45,585 nucleotides of DNA. It comes from Gnetum montanum. Its lineage: Eukaryota > Streptophyta > Gnetopsida > Gnetales > Gnetaceae. The stretch is taken from assembly GCA_015680685.1 (NCBI GenBank), contig MNCI01019138.1, positions 101,782 to 147,366 on the forward strand. Direction: 5' to 3'. Of this stretch, positions 1 through 11,150 are shown piece by piece. The notes beneath the pieces are model-generated. The model saw nothing but the letters and a program-made list of their open reading frames with translations, was not told where the DNA came from and ran no database searches. A program made the position numbers and the translations under genes. Within the stretch, counting starts at the first letter, position 1, and each line of letters begins with the position of its first letter.

Positions 1-265
1 CGAGTACTTCATTGCCAAATCTATTCTTTTCCTTGTCATCATTTTATCAAACATTCCTCAAAACCATTACATGTCCCTTGATGTGTCACCCAAACAAACT
101 AGGTCGAACATTAAACTTTTAGGGCAACTTCCTTGAAAATAATTTCTAACTCTAAAATGACACTAAGAAAAGAATTTAACATTTAATAAAGGTAATAAAT
201 AAGGTATGAAATAATTGAACGTCTTTCAATAACCTTACTAACAATTGATCTTTCTGTGATTATAG

Positions 266-427
266 ATGGCCCCTAAAAGAGGACAACAAGGAGGACCTTC
301 TCTATGTGCACCTGAACACCTAGGGGAGGTAGAGGCCAAGGACCTCATGCAGAACATGCAGAGCAAGAGGTACAATCATTTAGCATCCATCAGGAAACTC
401 CTATTACTACACAATTTGGCCAAGTAA
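266..427 (+). pseudogene. ORF2 start of element A (about 53 codons, truncated)
   Basis: An ATG at 266 opens a reading frame of about 53 codons beginning MAPKRGQQGG, ending in TAA at 425-427. It sits at the same place as the ORF2 start of element D (MASKRGATRG, minus strand from 9325), and both begin right after an AG dinucleotide preceded by a T-rich tract. Athila-lineage elements are known to carry an extra ORF between pol and the 3' LTR; this is probably its N-terminal end, the rest being deleted. No function can be assigned. The basic, glycine-rich opening is the only visible property. Confidence 0.5.
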
Positions 428-865
428 AAGGTGGAGAGTTCATGGCCCGAGCCTATGAAGAGGAATGACGACTATTTATGGCATGGCATGTCAAGGCCAA
501 TTAAGTGTTTTCGCAACTACCATGTCCATGGAAGTGATGACTCCATCAAACATGGAAGCATTAGCATGGAAAACTCATAATCTATGGATAGAAGAGGAGA
601 AAATTTAGGCACTTCTTCAATAGTATCAATCTCAAAAGCTTGGTGTGCAAAACAAAGGAAAGGCACCCATGGAGGAGCCACCACTACCAGAAATTCCATG
701 AGTTCCATAAGTTTTTTCTTTTGTGTCTGTGTCCAAATTTTTTTTAATTCTCCACTATGGCATGAATAAATTCCTAGTCAGTCAATAATCCCATACCTAT
801 CCACTGTGTAATCAATTGAACTTGTTCCTCACTTATTTTGACTCGAGGACAAGTTGTTATTCAAT

Positions 866-875
866 CGTGGGGGTA
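866..875 (+). other. Polypurine tract of element A
   Basis: The run tgggggta lies directly before the LTR start TGATGAG at 876. The same run precedes the 3' LTR of element E (22075-22083), and a related one precedes that of D (6367-6377, minus strand). In LTR retrotransposons this is where plus-strand DNA synthesis is primed. Confidence 0.7.
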
Positions 876-1829
876 TGATGAGCCACTATCTATTAGGTGT
901 CATGGTCTATCAGGTCCTATTATCAAACCCCTATTATCAAAACCCTGATATCAGGTATAGGATACCAAGTCTGATAGGTCCTGATATCAAACCCTTGATA
1001 TCGCACCTGTGATATTACGTACGTGATATTGCGGCCTGACAAGCAATATCATGTATGCAATATTGTGGTTCCTTTGTGGACCTATAAATACACATGTAGG
1101 CACATAGGAAGAGTCAGTTAGAAATTAGTATTAGAGTAGGATCTTTTTGTCATTTTTCCTCTCAACCCTCTCTCCCAGTGCATGCCCACAGTGTGGTGAT
1201 TGTAATTGTACAACATCATTTATTTGAGTGTGATGTACTTGGACACACAAATGACTAGAAATAAATGTCTAGATTACTTCATCATTGCAGCATTCACTTA
1301 ATTTAAATTACTTAATTAATTATTATTTTTTTAGTAAATATCTCTTCACCCTAAACTCCTTAAACACGGAATGAGTACAACTTAATCATGAGCATTTAAG
1401 TGTGACTACTTGGTAACTCAATAGCGTACCTAGGATCTACACTTGGTAATCCCAGTAGTACTTGTGCATGAGGTCCAAGATGTGTATAGATGATTAAGGA
1501 ACAGATGCTCATCATACTTAGGCTAGCTTAGATTCTCTCTTCCTATCTCCTATTAGCTTAGACCCTCTCTCCCTTTCCTCTTAGCCTAATTAAGGTTATT
1601 TTCCATTGCCTCCAGGAGTAGCATTAGTTTAGGAAAAAATCATACACCTCACTCTGGACTAAACCATACGTGACAAAGAAAATACTAGTCTAGGTGGGAA
1701 GACAACGAATTGCAATCAACGAGTAACTATCTAGACACCACAACTAGCCCATTTGTGGAGTTCAACCAGATCGTGCGTGAAACACTCATATTCGTATGGT
1801 TGAGTGTAGGGGTACCTCGCCACTCATCA
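876..1829 (+). repeat. 3' LTR of element A
   Basis: It begins TGATGAG and ends CTCATCA, the same inverted ends as the LTRs of E and the solo LTR at 28476. The 3' third aligns with those copies (shared cttggtaatcccagtagt-type segment near 1443, and the terminal ggttgagtgtaggggtacct). A TATAAATA box is at 1083-1090, and the upstream U3 is full of GATATC/CGATAT-like palindromes. It is followed at 1830 by integrase sequence of another element, so A was inserted into element B. The matching left target duplication would be outside the window. Confidence 0.85.
1083..1090 (+). promoter_or_regulatory. LTR TATA box (element A)
   Basis: TATAAATA in the sequence cctataaatacac. The equivalent box occurs in E's LTRs (13101-13108 and 22167-22174) and the solo LTR (28510-28517). 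Conservation across copies supports a real U3/R promoter. Confidence 0.65.
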
Positions 1830-2343
1830 ACATGGAAACTCCCTATAGGTTATTCTCCTTAATATTTAGTGTACGGTAAACTTACAACACTTCCTATCTA
1901 GGTTGTGAGCTTCGTACACTATCTACAACATGTGACCTCAACCTTGACCTCAGTCTAGCATAAAAAGAACAATTGATGAACCTTAACTTACTAGATGAGA
2001 ATTGATTAACTACATTGTCATCCAATGAATTGCATAAGGCCTTTAACAAATAATTTCATGACCTAAGGATTTGGAAGGTCAAATACCAACTAGGGGATAA
2101 GGTTCTGTATTGGAATCCCACACATGTGCGACAACGAACTAAATTTCAAACACTGTGGAAAGGACCTTATATCATTCATGAAAATTTCCCTTTAGGGGCC
2201 ATGATGATCTATAAACCTGAGAGCCTAAATAAGAAATTGTTGGTCAACATCCAATAAACCAAACATTTCCATGAGCCTAAAATAGCCAGTACTAACACTA
2301 CCTCTGGTAATGGACAAACTTGCTCACTATTTTGGATCTCCTC
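1830..2343 (+). pseudogene. Element B: integrase C-terminal fragment, Athila-like
   Basis: Bases from 1831 (catggaaactccctatagg) align with the integrase end of element E from 19658. The similarity runs through the block around 1930-1975 (tgtgacctcaaccttgacctc) to 2334 (ggatctcctcc), which matches E near 20143. Stops and a missing N-terminal half make it a pseudogene. Element A's 3' LTR precedes it directly, so A landed inside this integrase; the 5' part of B should lie beyond A's missing 5' LTR. At about 2343 the plus-strand homology ends and a minus-strand copy of the same region starts. Confidence 0.75.
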
Positions 2344-3445
2344 CTTCCCATAATGTTTGAAATTTTATCTTTTTGGGTATATGTATGGGGTTTTAGTAAA
2401 GAACCTTATCTCTTGGTTGAAGTTTTACTTTCCTAATTCTAAGGTCATGACATTACTTGTTGAATGCCTTGTTCACCTCATTCAAGGATAGAGCCACTAA
2501 GCGATTTTTGTCTAGCACGTTCAAATTGATCTATCTTTCCTTCTATGCTAAACTTAGGTCAAGGTTTAGATCACAAGCTATTGAGAGTGTGCCGATCTTG
2601 AATTAAATTGGAAATGTTGGATGTTTCCCATACACTAACTCATAGGGAGAATATCCAATAGGAAGTTTCCAAGTTGAATGATAAGCCTAGCGAGCATTGT
2701 TAAGTTTTGTACTCTGATCCTTCCTATATATGCTAATGATTCACATTAGTATTTTTGTAATGTCTTGGATGGTTACCTTTGCTTGACCATTGGCTTAGGG
2801 GTGGTAAGGTGTTACTTATTTATGTTCTACCCCTAAGTGTTGCATTAATTTCCTAAATGTGGCACCTATGAAATGAGTTCCATTATCAAAAATTAGTAAA
2901 TGATGCACCCCAAACCTATGCACAATATTTTGTTGTATAAATCTAGTAGCAATGAATGATGTACAATCAATAACAACTGCTGCTTCTATCCATTTTGTGT
3001 AGTAGTCAACTACTACTATAATATATGCTTTCCCATTAGACATTGATGTGATGGGATCCATGAAGTTAATGCCCCATATGTCAAAATGTTTTAGTGGTTG
3101 AATCCATTGTTGAGGACCTTCCATGCAAGCGATCATCCCCCTATCACATTGACAACATTTACAAGACTTGATAAACTGGTGGGCATTCCTAAATATTGTG
3201 GACCAATAGTATCCTACCATCAATATTTTTATGGTCGTGCGTGTCCTTGCATAGTGGCCTCCACAAGGCCCTTCATGAGCATCCTGGAGAACGTGAAATT
3301 GATCTTTGTTAAGGACACACCAATAGATTAGGCCATTATGACACACCTTGTAAAGGTGTTCGTTGATTTCCATGAAGTATTTGTCTTGATGAAGAAATTG
3401 TTGCTTTTTCCTAAAATCCAAGTCCTGTGGCATCTCTTGAGTCAA
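2344..3445 (-). pseudogene. Element C: integrase, Athila-like Ty3/gypsy
   Basis: Integrase inserts the cDNA copy into the genome. Reading from 3445 down, an open stretch of about 209 codons holds the N-terminal zinc-binding HHCC pattern (GGHYARTRT, then CKCCQC) and the catalytic core with a second aspartate in the LIFDNGTHF segment. The first core motif reads FDIWGINFMDPI, where E has RIDFM, so the usual aspartate is asparagine. Below 2816 the frame breaks, but the TTPxHPQANGQAE-type segment and the C-terminal part can be followed to about 2344. It faces element B tail to tail. It is inactive because of stops and the changed residue. Confidence 0.8.
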
Positions 3446-3526
3446 AAGATATATGAGGATGCCATTAAACCATGTTGCTTTTGTAGGTGTTTGTTCACTT
3501 ATTACTCTAGTAAAGAGGAGTTCGTC

Positions 3527-3883
3527 TTAAAATTGATCAGAGAGTGGGCTCTTCTCCTCTTTGTTATCCCATCTTAAGCAAGAGAGGTGGTTAGCAATCA
3601 CATTCTTGGTCCCTTTTCGATCTACCATAGTAATATTGAATTCTTGCAAGATCACAAGCCACCATATAACACAAGATCTCACTATCACCTTATTCATAAG
3701 GAAGCGAATTGCATTGTGGTCCGTATGTACAAATACCTTATAACCTAGCACATAATGTCTAAACTTTGCTAACACATACACCACTACCATTGATTCTTTT
3801 TTTGTGGTGGTATAATTTAATTGTGCCCCCACAATGCTTCTACTCATGTAGTGGATATAATATGGATGTTTCTTATTATCCAA
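3527..3883 (-). pseudogene. Element C: RNase H domain fragment
   Basis: The frame of 118 codons contains YYIHYMSRSIVGAQLNYTTT, FVHTDHNAIRFLMNK and VIANHLSCL, the typical order of the RNase H domain that removes the RNA template in Ty3/gypsy pol. It aligns with E's RNase H at about 18480-18800. The upstream portion (near 3900-3960) continues in broken frame. It lies between RT (higher coordinates) and integrase (lower), the standard gypsy order on the minus strand. Confidence 0.8.
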
Positions 3884-3899
3884 CTACGTGAGCACCACT

Positions 3900-4890
3900 C
3901 CCAAAGCATAGTTAGATGCGTCTGTCATGAGATGGAATGGTTTGGACCAATTTGGTGCTCATAGGATTGGTTTTTCTATGAGTTTCTCTTTTAATTATTG
4001 GAATGTATGTTCACATTCCTTGGTCCAAATGAAAGGTGCTTCCTTCTTTGTAAGTTCTACCAATGACTTTGCAATCTTAGAGAAATTCTCAATAAATTGT
4101 CAGTAGTAACCAGTGTGTTCAAGGAATGACCTGACATCTTTAACAATCTCAAGTTGGCATGTCATTCCTTGCGTGACCCTTATCTTTTCAAGGTATATCT
4201 CAATCCTTTTTTGCAAAATTCGGTGCCCTAGTACTATGTCTTCTTGGATCATGAGATGGATCTTTTTCTAGTTGATCCATAGGTTTATCTCTACACATCT
4301 TTTCAGTACTTGCTCAAGTTGGTCTAAAGATTGCTCCAATGTAGCTCCATAGGTGGAGAAGTCATCCATGAAAACTTCAACACCACTACTGATTTGTTTT
4401 TGAAAGATACTCAAGACCAAGTGTTGAAATGTTGCATAGACATTGCATAGGCCAATTGGCATCTTACAATATGCAAAAGTCCCCTAGGGACTCGTGAATG
4501 TTGTCTTGGCTTGGTCTTCTAGCACAATTTGGATTTGGTTATAGCCACTATAACCATCCAAGAAACTATAATAACAATGCCTAGATATGGTATCTAACAT
4601 TTGATCTACAAACGGTAAAGGAAAATGTTCCTTAAATGTTGCCATATTTAACAACCTAAAGTTGATGCAAACCCATCATTTTCCACCCTTCTTCAGTAGT
4701 ACTACGAGTGGGTTAACCCACTCACTATCCATGATTGGATAGATAAACATAGCCTTGAGGAGTTTCTCTATCTCCTTCTTGATATTTGCTTCAATTTGGG
4801 GTTTAGCCACCTCTACAATTGCCTTCTAGGCTTCATGGCTAGGTCAGTGTAGATGTGATCTTGGCATATCCTTGGATGTACAAGGATATG
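3900..4890 (-). pseudogene. Element C: reverse transcriptase remnant
   Basis: Minus-strand RT of the Athila type. The catalytic box VFMDDF (4358-4375) is intact here, followed by a TYGATLEQSLDQLEQVLKRC segment, and PIGLCNVYATFQ lies just upstream. Further upstream, decayed segments match E's RT from about 17455 on. Between the open piece 4268-4462 and the RNase H are several stops and shifts. The RT is cut off near 4890, so protease and gag are missing; rearranged short repeats follow. Confidence 0.75.
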
Positions 4891-5006
4891 TACATTAAGA
4901 AGGGTTCTTAAATTAGGTAGGCCATATTTATGTACAAGGCTATGTTTATCTACCTAATTTAATGATATTTATGTACAAGGATATCATTTATCTATGATGG
5001 GTTGCT
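4890..5006. repeat. Short shuffled repeats at the broken end of element C
   Basis: aaattaggtaggcca occurs at 4910-4924 and again at 5007-5021, with its inverse tacctaattt at 4951-4960. atttatgtacaagg occurs at 4926-4939 and 4967-4980. The pattern looks like a repair junction with templated filler copied from nearby sequence between element C and the LINE fragment. Confidence 0.6.
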
Positions 5007-5429
5007 AAATTAGGTAGGCCAAGGGTTTGACAATGATTTACTAAAATTGAAACTTAAACTTTATTGCATTCGTAGACTCTTTGGATGTATTGGAAAGTAG
5101 AAATATATTTGCTATGAGTTTTGAAAATATCATTAAGAAAATTACGAAGGGTTCTTACTAACATTTAAAAAAAATCAAAAAAATTTGTAACTATAATATC
5201 TCATCTATATATAATGTGCTCCAATGCAAGACATTGTAGGAAAATGTGAGATTCATCTTCAATGCTATTTGTATTGCATAATCTGCATATTCATTCATCT
5301 TGAGAAATTTTTAGTCATCTACCTACTTTAACTCTTAGAAGATGAGACCCCATTTGTGCATTTATTTGCTCTTAGATGAAGAGGAATAGTAGCAAATAAA
5401 TAGTTTACCTTTGAATTAATGTCCTTCTT
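5007..5429 (-). pseudogene. LINE C-terminal fragment with zinc-knuckle motif (left half)
   Basis: On the minus strand one frame reads ICRLCNTNSIEDESHIFLQC near 5240-5300, a CxxC...H...C metal-binding pattern like those at the C-terminal end of some non-LTR retrotransposon proteins. Flanking codons look protein-like but contain stops (some consistent with CGA to TGA). A second copy of the same region lies uninterrupted at 26969-27605. There, the sequence matching this piece runs straight on into the part found here at 25854. The fragment is therefore the left half of one LINE piece split by element D, with TTCTT at 5425-5429 as the duplication. Confidence 0.65.
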
Positions 5430-6366
5430 TGATGAGCAGTGGAGCAATCCAAGACACAATCATACAAGTCATAGGTGTTCACGCATGACTAGATCATAAT
5501 CTATCAATGAAGCCATGTAATTATGCAACATTTGGTTTACGTTTGAGATTGTTGTCTTCCCACGTGGAGCTAGTCAAATCTATGGGTATGATTTAGCTCA
5601 CAGTGAGAGTGAGGTATATGATAACTGATGTTGTTGGGTCATTACTACTCTTAGTGAACATGCTGAAATGGAAACAATTTCTAAATCTAAGTAAAATAGT
5701 AAATAAATATATTCTATCCTATGACGATGGATATCCATTCTTGATTTTCCATACACATCTTGGGCTTGTGTAACTATTACTAGGATTACCAAGTACCTCA
5801 CTACTAGGTGAACCAAGTGATAATACCACTGGTTTACCAAACGATCATACTTTACACTCGAAATTAGTTGTATCCATTCCACATACTAACAATAGTAAAA
5901 GTAAAGTGCATGGGATAGTAAAATATTAACTAGGAAAGTAGTAATTAGTAGTTTAAGTGAAAATGATAAACATTATTCTAAGTAAAGCAGTAAACTAGGA
6001 GAATGCTACAATAGTATGAAATAGCTCAATTTTTATTCCCAGTCACACTTGCGTCCGAGTATAAGATATTTGAATAAAGACTTTGTTCACTAAGTGACAC
6101 TACATTGTGGACATTCACACTTCTAACTACTTAAGATGAAATTCATGAAAACAAATTGGAAGAGTTTTATTACTATGGAATGAAAATTATTGTAGATTTG
6201 TGCGCCTAAGTGTTGTATTTATAGGTTGGCACATATCCTGCAATATCAGATCAACGATGTCATAGCTCATGCTACAATATCAGATATCCAATATCATAGT
6301 TACAATATTGTAGATGCAATATTGTAGCTACAATAATAGATAGCCAAAGAAAAATTGACTTTATCA
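5430..6366 (-). repeat. 3' LTR of element D
   Basis: It aligns along its length with 25000-25853 (for example ttcccacgtggagctagt near 5556 and 25130, and tagtaaaagtaaagtgcatgg near 5893 and 25458). The U3 part (about 6230-6340) is rich in AATATC/GATATC palindromes and has a reverse TATA (tatttata near 6219). The two LTRs differ visibly throughout, so the insertion is old. The region to its right (6367-6377) reads as a purine tract on the minus strand. Confidence 0.85.
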
Positions 6367-6569
6367 TATACCCACGACTAACTGGAAACTCATCCTCTAG
6401 TTAAAACAAAAATGAGGATAGAGTCCTTTCAAAATTGGGAGGTAGACTAACAAGATACTATTTAGATGACACTAAATACTATAGTTGTGTTTACAAAATT
6501 GACATAAGTTATGACAAGATAATTTGAAACAAAATAAAAAAACTTGAAGAAACTTGATGTAGCCTACGT

Positions 6570-9325
6570 AGTGCCTAGTGGTGATGGCTCCTCCATCGAT
6601 TGCTTCTTCTTGTCATCAAGCTTCTGAAACTTGTATATGTTGAGCAATGCCTGAAGCTTCTCCTATTCTATTTTGGGATCATGTATCATTCATGCCTATT
6701 GTGCAATGTGTGGTGGAGTTGGTATATCTCACAAATATGGCAACTGTGGAAACATTTGATTGGCTTTAACGTACCATGCCATGAGCTACCTCATCTCTTG
6801 TTTGAATACCCTAACCATCTTGCATAACTCCTGATAATCAAACATTCTACTGGCCAGGTTGGTTGCATCATCTTTCTACCCTTGGTAATTAGCCTTAATT
6901 ATCTCTAATTCATATTTTTCTACATGAAGCTTTTTTAGATCATCTCTTTCAATTTGCAAACTCATTTTCATACAATGCATATGTGACTGCTACATGTTGT
7001 TCAAGCTCATTTCTGGGCATGCTTACTGTCAACATGGCCAAGTTAGCATAATGAAGGTTAGTTAACCCCATGTATTCTTTCAAATCTTCTATTTTCAGGT
7101 CTTTGTTATTAATCTCTGCTTGATGGACATGAGCATAGCTATCCAAGATGGGTTGTCAGTTTGGATTCTGTGTTGATATGGAATTGACCTAGGCTTTCTT
7201 CATCTAGATTTTCTTCTCATTGATTTGCTTATACATGCCCACTTGATCACAAAAGTGTTATTTGAACCTTTTATGCTTCTTTACCTCATTCTACCATGTG
7301 CTTATCTCAATAGCTAATTTCTATCCAATTGTGTGTACCTCCACCATAAAGAGGATTCTATTTTATCTTGCTAAGCAGTTCATATCTTGGTTGACTCTCA
7401 TCAGTTTTTTTCTCAACTGATGGATGCTCTCCTCAAGAATGTTTTTCTTCTTTTCTACATTAGTGAACTTGATGTTATCTGGAAAGAGTTGTTTATTTTC
7501 TTCTTGTACTATTATGAGTACTTGAGCATGTGCATATGTCTATGCTTCTATTATTGAGGCATTTCACACTGCTTTCTCCTTCTCATTCTCCATCTGCTTA
7601 TTTTGCTCCTTTAGGTGATTAATTTATTCTATTCTAAATTGATTGAAATGGTCAAGTGCAATATACTGTATAGGATATTTGAATTCAGCCCTTAGGGTTG
7701 TGGGCTCTTCTTTTAGTCTATGAGTTTCATTTTTTTACATGCTCTACCTTGATTTTTTGCATGACCAGCTTGCCCTTAGTTACTACTAGTTCTAACTACA
7801 CTATAGTGACATCACTTGGGATGTTGAAAAGAGTTATCATGAATTGCCTAGTTTGCAACAATTGATTCAGCACACCTCTAGCTAGCATCAAGGTGCTAGC
7901 TAGCATTTGAGCATCCCTAGCTCCAGTTAGATCCATTGGTGGCACAACAAGTACATTAAAGGATTGTTTGATGTGATTTGTGATCACTTCTATTGCTCTT
8001 GTTGCATCTTGGTTCTACATAACCATGATTGTGGCTCCTTCCCCAATTTCAAGCACCACTTGGAATGATGCAACATTCCTAGAAATCTATTGTGACCATT
8101 GGGTCTCTCCTCTTGACTATAGTGAGATTTGTTCATTGACAACGTCTATGGAAACCGTTGGCTGAATGGCATTATCAATGACTTTGTATAAATTGGCTTC
8201 CTCTTAGGTTCCCGAATTGATGGTCTCTGTGATTTATTATAAATGACTCATTGATGGCTTATAATCATGTGGTAGTGGTGATGGAACTTGTTGTTGTTGT
8301 TGTTGTTGTTGCTATTGCTACTAACCACTGGCTCCCGCTTGCTATTGCTGTATAGTAGTTTGTGTGGTTTTTCCAGTGTTTATTTGTTTCTCCATTTGAT
8401 CTTTCTTTGATGGTTCTGACTTGAGCATCTTAGCATAGGAAGCATTTTAAGCCTTCTTGATGATTTCATTGGTGTACCCCAAGATTTCAGCACGTTTGCA
8501 TAGTTTCTTGATGAAGTAAGAGAATGGAAATGTTAGTTTCCTTACCTTCTTTTCCTTAAACCACCTTTGGATCTCCATGAAGTAGAGTTATGTGAGGTTT
8601 GCATTATACTTTTCCATTAGGATTGTACTTCCTTTGGCCACATACATGGATAGTCTATTTAATCTTTTTGTGGGAAACATGTGATAAGTGACAATCTTGA
8701 AATAAATTCTCTTTTCAAGAGTTAACTCATTATACTCCTTATCTTCTTTGCCATATGCTCTTTACAACCATAGTTTTTTGGTGTCTGTATCTAATCTGGT
8801 GGATAGATGTGCTACTCTTATCCCTTCATTGGGCATGTTAAAGGCTTCAGCTATCACCTTAACTGAATAGGAAACTAAGGCTCCCTCAATAATAATGATG
8901 GAATTTTCCCCTTTACTATGCTAGAATTGATAGGTCTTCCCTAAATTCCATTCTTCATTGTTTGAAGCATAGACCATAATAGTGATACTTGGAGTTGTGT
9001 CCTCATCACTTTTTGGAAAAAATTCTATGAATGGGCCAAAGTTTAGCTCCATGATCATTGTAGTTAGGATTGATTTCTTTTGGATGGCTTGGAGGCAATT
9101 TGGTGACAGTGTGAGATGTTGTCCTTGTACTTGTGACTCTTTTTCCTCCCCTTGGGCCAAATGTCTTGTAGCAGGAGTTTCTTGATGAATGCTAAAAGAT
9201 TGAGCCTCTTGCTTTGCATTTTCTACTTATGGATCTTGTTCTTTTTTTTTACCTCTTTCATGGCCTATGGATCTTTTACTTACTAGCTATGAGGGTCCTC
9301 TTGTTGCCCCTCTCTTCGAGGCCAT
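6570..9325 (-). pseudogene. ORF2 of element D, long degenerate coding region of unknown function
   Basis: A minus-strand start at 9325 (MASKRGATRG) sits just after AG, and protein-like sequence can be followed, with stops and shifts, to about 6570. Seen in order: a charged N-terminus; a conserved-looking block (open 9160-8921, GPFIEFFPKSDED, then SYSVKVIAEAFNMP); a block with YHMFPTKRL and TFPFSYFIKKLCKRA near 8460-8680; a glutamine run from TTG repeats (8288-8312); and a long helical tail to 6949 (KIEDLKEYMGLTNLHYANLA). The middle resembles in layout the putative plant transposon protein domain found in plant retrotransposon ORFs; that is a low-confidence inference. It lies between pol and the 3' LTR, where Athila elements keep their extra ORF. 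Confidence 0.5.
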
Positions 9326-11150
9326 CTGTAATCATCAAGGATTTAAGGATTATTAAAATGTTTACTTCAATTTTTATAACTCATTTCCTTTCTCTTGCTT
9401 TTAGTTAGATCAAATACTTAGCTTATTATGATTGCAGAGTTACAAAAATTTTCAAAAAGAAACCCATAGGTGTTAATTTCCTTATACCTCTTCAAAGTTA
9501 TCCATTTTCTCTTGTTTATCACTCATAATAGCTGGTATAGTTTATTAAGAGGATTATTTAAGTATTTCTGGCTTGACTTTTATTAAAAATCTTCATTTTT
9601 CCCTTTCATACTTACCCTTATAGTACATTCTAGGTGTTAGAAAATTTTGACTGTGATTTTTGCAATATCACGCTAAGCACACCCCCATGACTAAGTTGAG
9701 AGCTTCATGATCAATAAAGTTTAAGAATCATGGATGACTATGGAGTTATGAGGGTTTGAACTTGGGAAGTTAGAGAGCTTAGTTTGGAAGAAAAAATTGG
9801 CAAAACTCTCCCATCTTCGAAAGCTACAAATGAAAATTTTTGCAAAGTGCCCATGGTATTTATACTTTTTATGAGCTACGATATTGAAGATTCAATATTG
9901 GAGGGGCTCCAATATCAGAGATCCAATATTGAAGGAAAAATTTTCATTTTCTATGTTGATGTTTCATGAATAAAAATGAGTCATTTGGAATATTTGAAAG
10001 ATATAAAACATGTTTAAAGGGTCTTGGGCTATGAGTAATGCATATTTCTCAAGAATTTGTCATAGAAAGTGCATAAAAAAGGAATCTTGGGTGATGAAAG
10101 TTCATTGAGTGTTGATAAGATTGATGAGATGGATAATGAATTTGTGTTGTATGAATGGATATATTGAATGATAAGGGAAGTTTTTATGAACATTTAATAT
10201 TGTTTTTGGAAGGCTTAAGAGGATGTGGAATCACTGACTAGCTATAAGATACAACAATTATACAAGTGGGTCCTTCCCAAAGCAAGCTCTAGACCTTGGT
10301 GCCCTTGTATAACCACGCCCAAAAGTGTCCTTAGGCATGTAAGGAGTTGAATGTAATGTATATCTATTTAGCAAAACACACATGTTAATATTACCATTTT
10401 GGGAAATTATCACTATGCTAGACAAAACCATAAGTTATACTTATTTAGATAGTGAGATGAGACAATCTTAGAAGGGATTGTAGAAATTGGGATGTGAGGT
10501 GTCTAATCATAGGCACAATGAATTCTTGTGTTTTATTAGTGGTAAAGTAATCATTAGCCCTTCTATCCAAGATTCAAACCAAGTCTAGACCACATTCCAA
10601 TGACATTGCATTGTTTCATCTCTTAGAGTCACAATTGTAAGACTACCACTATTGTAAGGAGTATTGTCACTTGGTGTATTGTCCAAGGGAGGAGTTTATT
10701 CATTGCCAACTATTTATTTTTTAAAATTTTTTTTTGAGAAGTTTCCTACCTTCAGGCATGGGCAACATGTCTTTCTAGTGGGACCCCTAGAAATTTATTT
10801 TGTGCATGAGTGTTTATTATTATTATTATTATTTATGTCAGCCTTACCAAATGACTACCTTTAGGCATGGGTACCATGTTTTTCTAGTGACATGGTAAGG
10901 AACTTATTTTACTCTTACTCCCATTTTTTGTTAGATCTACAAGGATATAATACAACCTAAGCAATAGAATAGAACTCACAATAGTAATCTAAGAGAATCC
11001 ACAAATCCCCTTGATGTCACATCCTTAGTATTTCCACTTGGTTCTTCACTTTTTGGTCAAGGCATAATGATCACAAGTTTATTCTTGGTTTGATGATGGA
11101 AATAATATCATTATAACCATGATAAGAACTTTTTGTTAATGGAATGGATG
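9326..11150 (-). other. Non-coding spacer of element D
   Basis: No coding sequence is recognised. On the minus strand 10980-11050 (ggatgtgacatcaaggggatttg) aligns with E's post-integrase spacer at about 20588, so this is the equivalent region. It contains a near-duplicate pair of about 30 bases around ggcatggg.accatgt (10754 and 10864) with an ATT run between (10817-10832). 9640-9980 carries a reverse TATA-like tatttatac (9859) and a cluster of AATATTGGA palindromes like the U3 of this family's LTRs. Confidence 0.5.

Larger units (their letters stand above)
1..875 (+). mobile_element. Element A: 3' internal region of an Athila-like Ty3/gypsy element
   Basis: This is the stretch between a lost integrase gene and the 3' LTR at 876. 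Its last 100 bases match the equivalent part of element E (about 22000-22083), including a shared run around gtcaataatcccatacct and the final purine run. The rest of the element lies left of the window. Apart from the short ORF at 266-427 I see no coding capacity; bases 1-240 show nothing recognisable. Family assignment rests on homology to E. Confidence 0.75.

Noticed and set aside
870-1834. Target duplication around LTR 876-1829, which would make it a solo LTR
   Set aside because: gggta on the left is the purine tract and does not match acatg on the right; it is a 3' LTR of an element extending left.
8288-8312. TTG trinucleotide run as a microsatellite of its own
   Set aside because: It lies in ORF2 of D and reads as polyglutamine, so it is described there.
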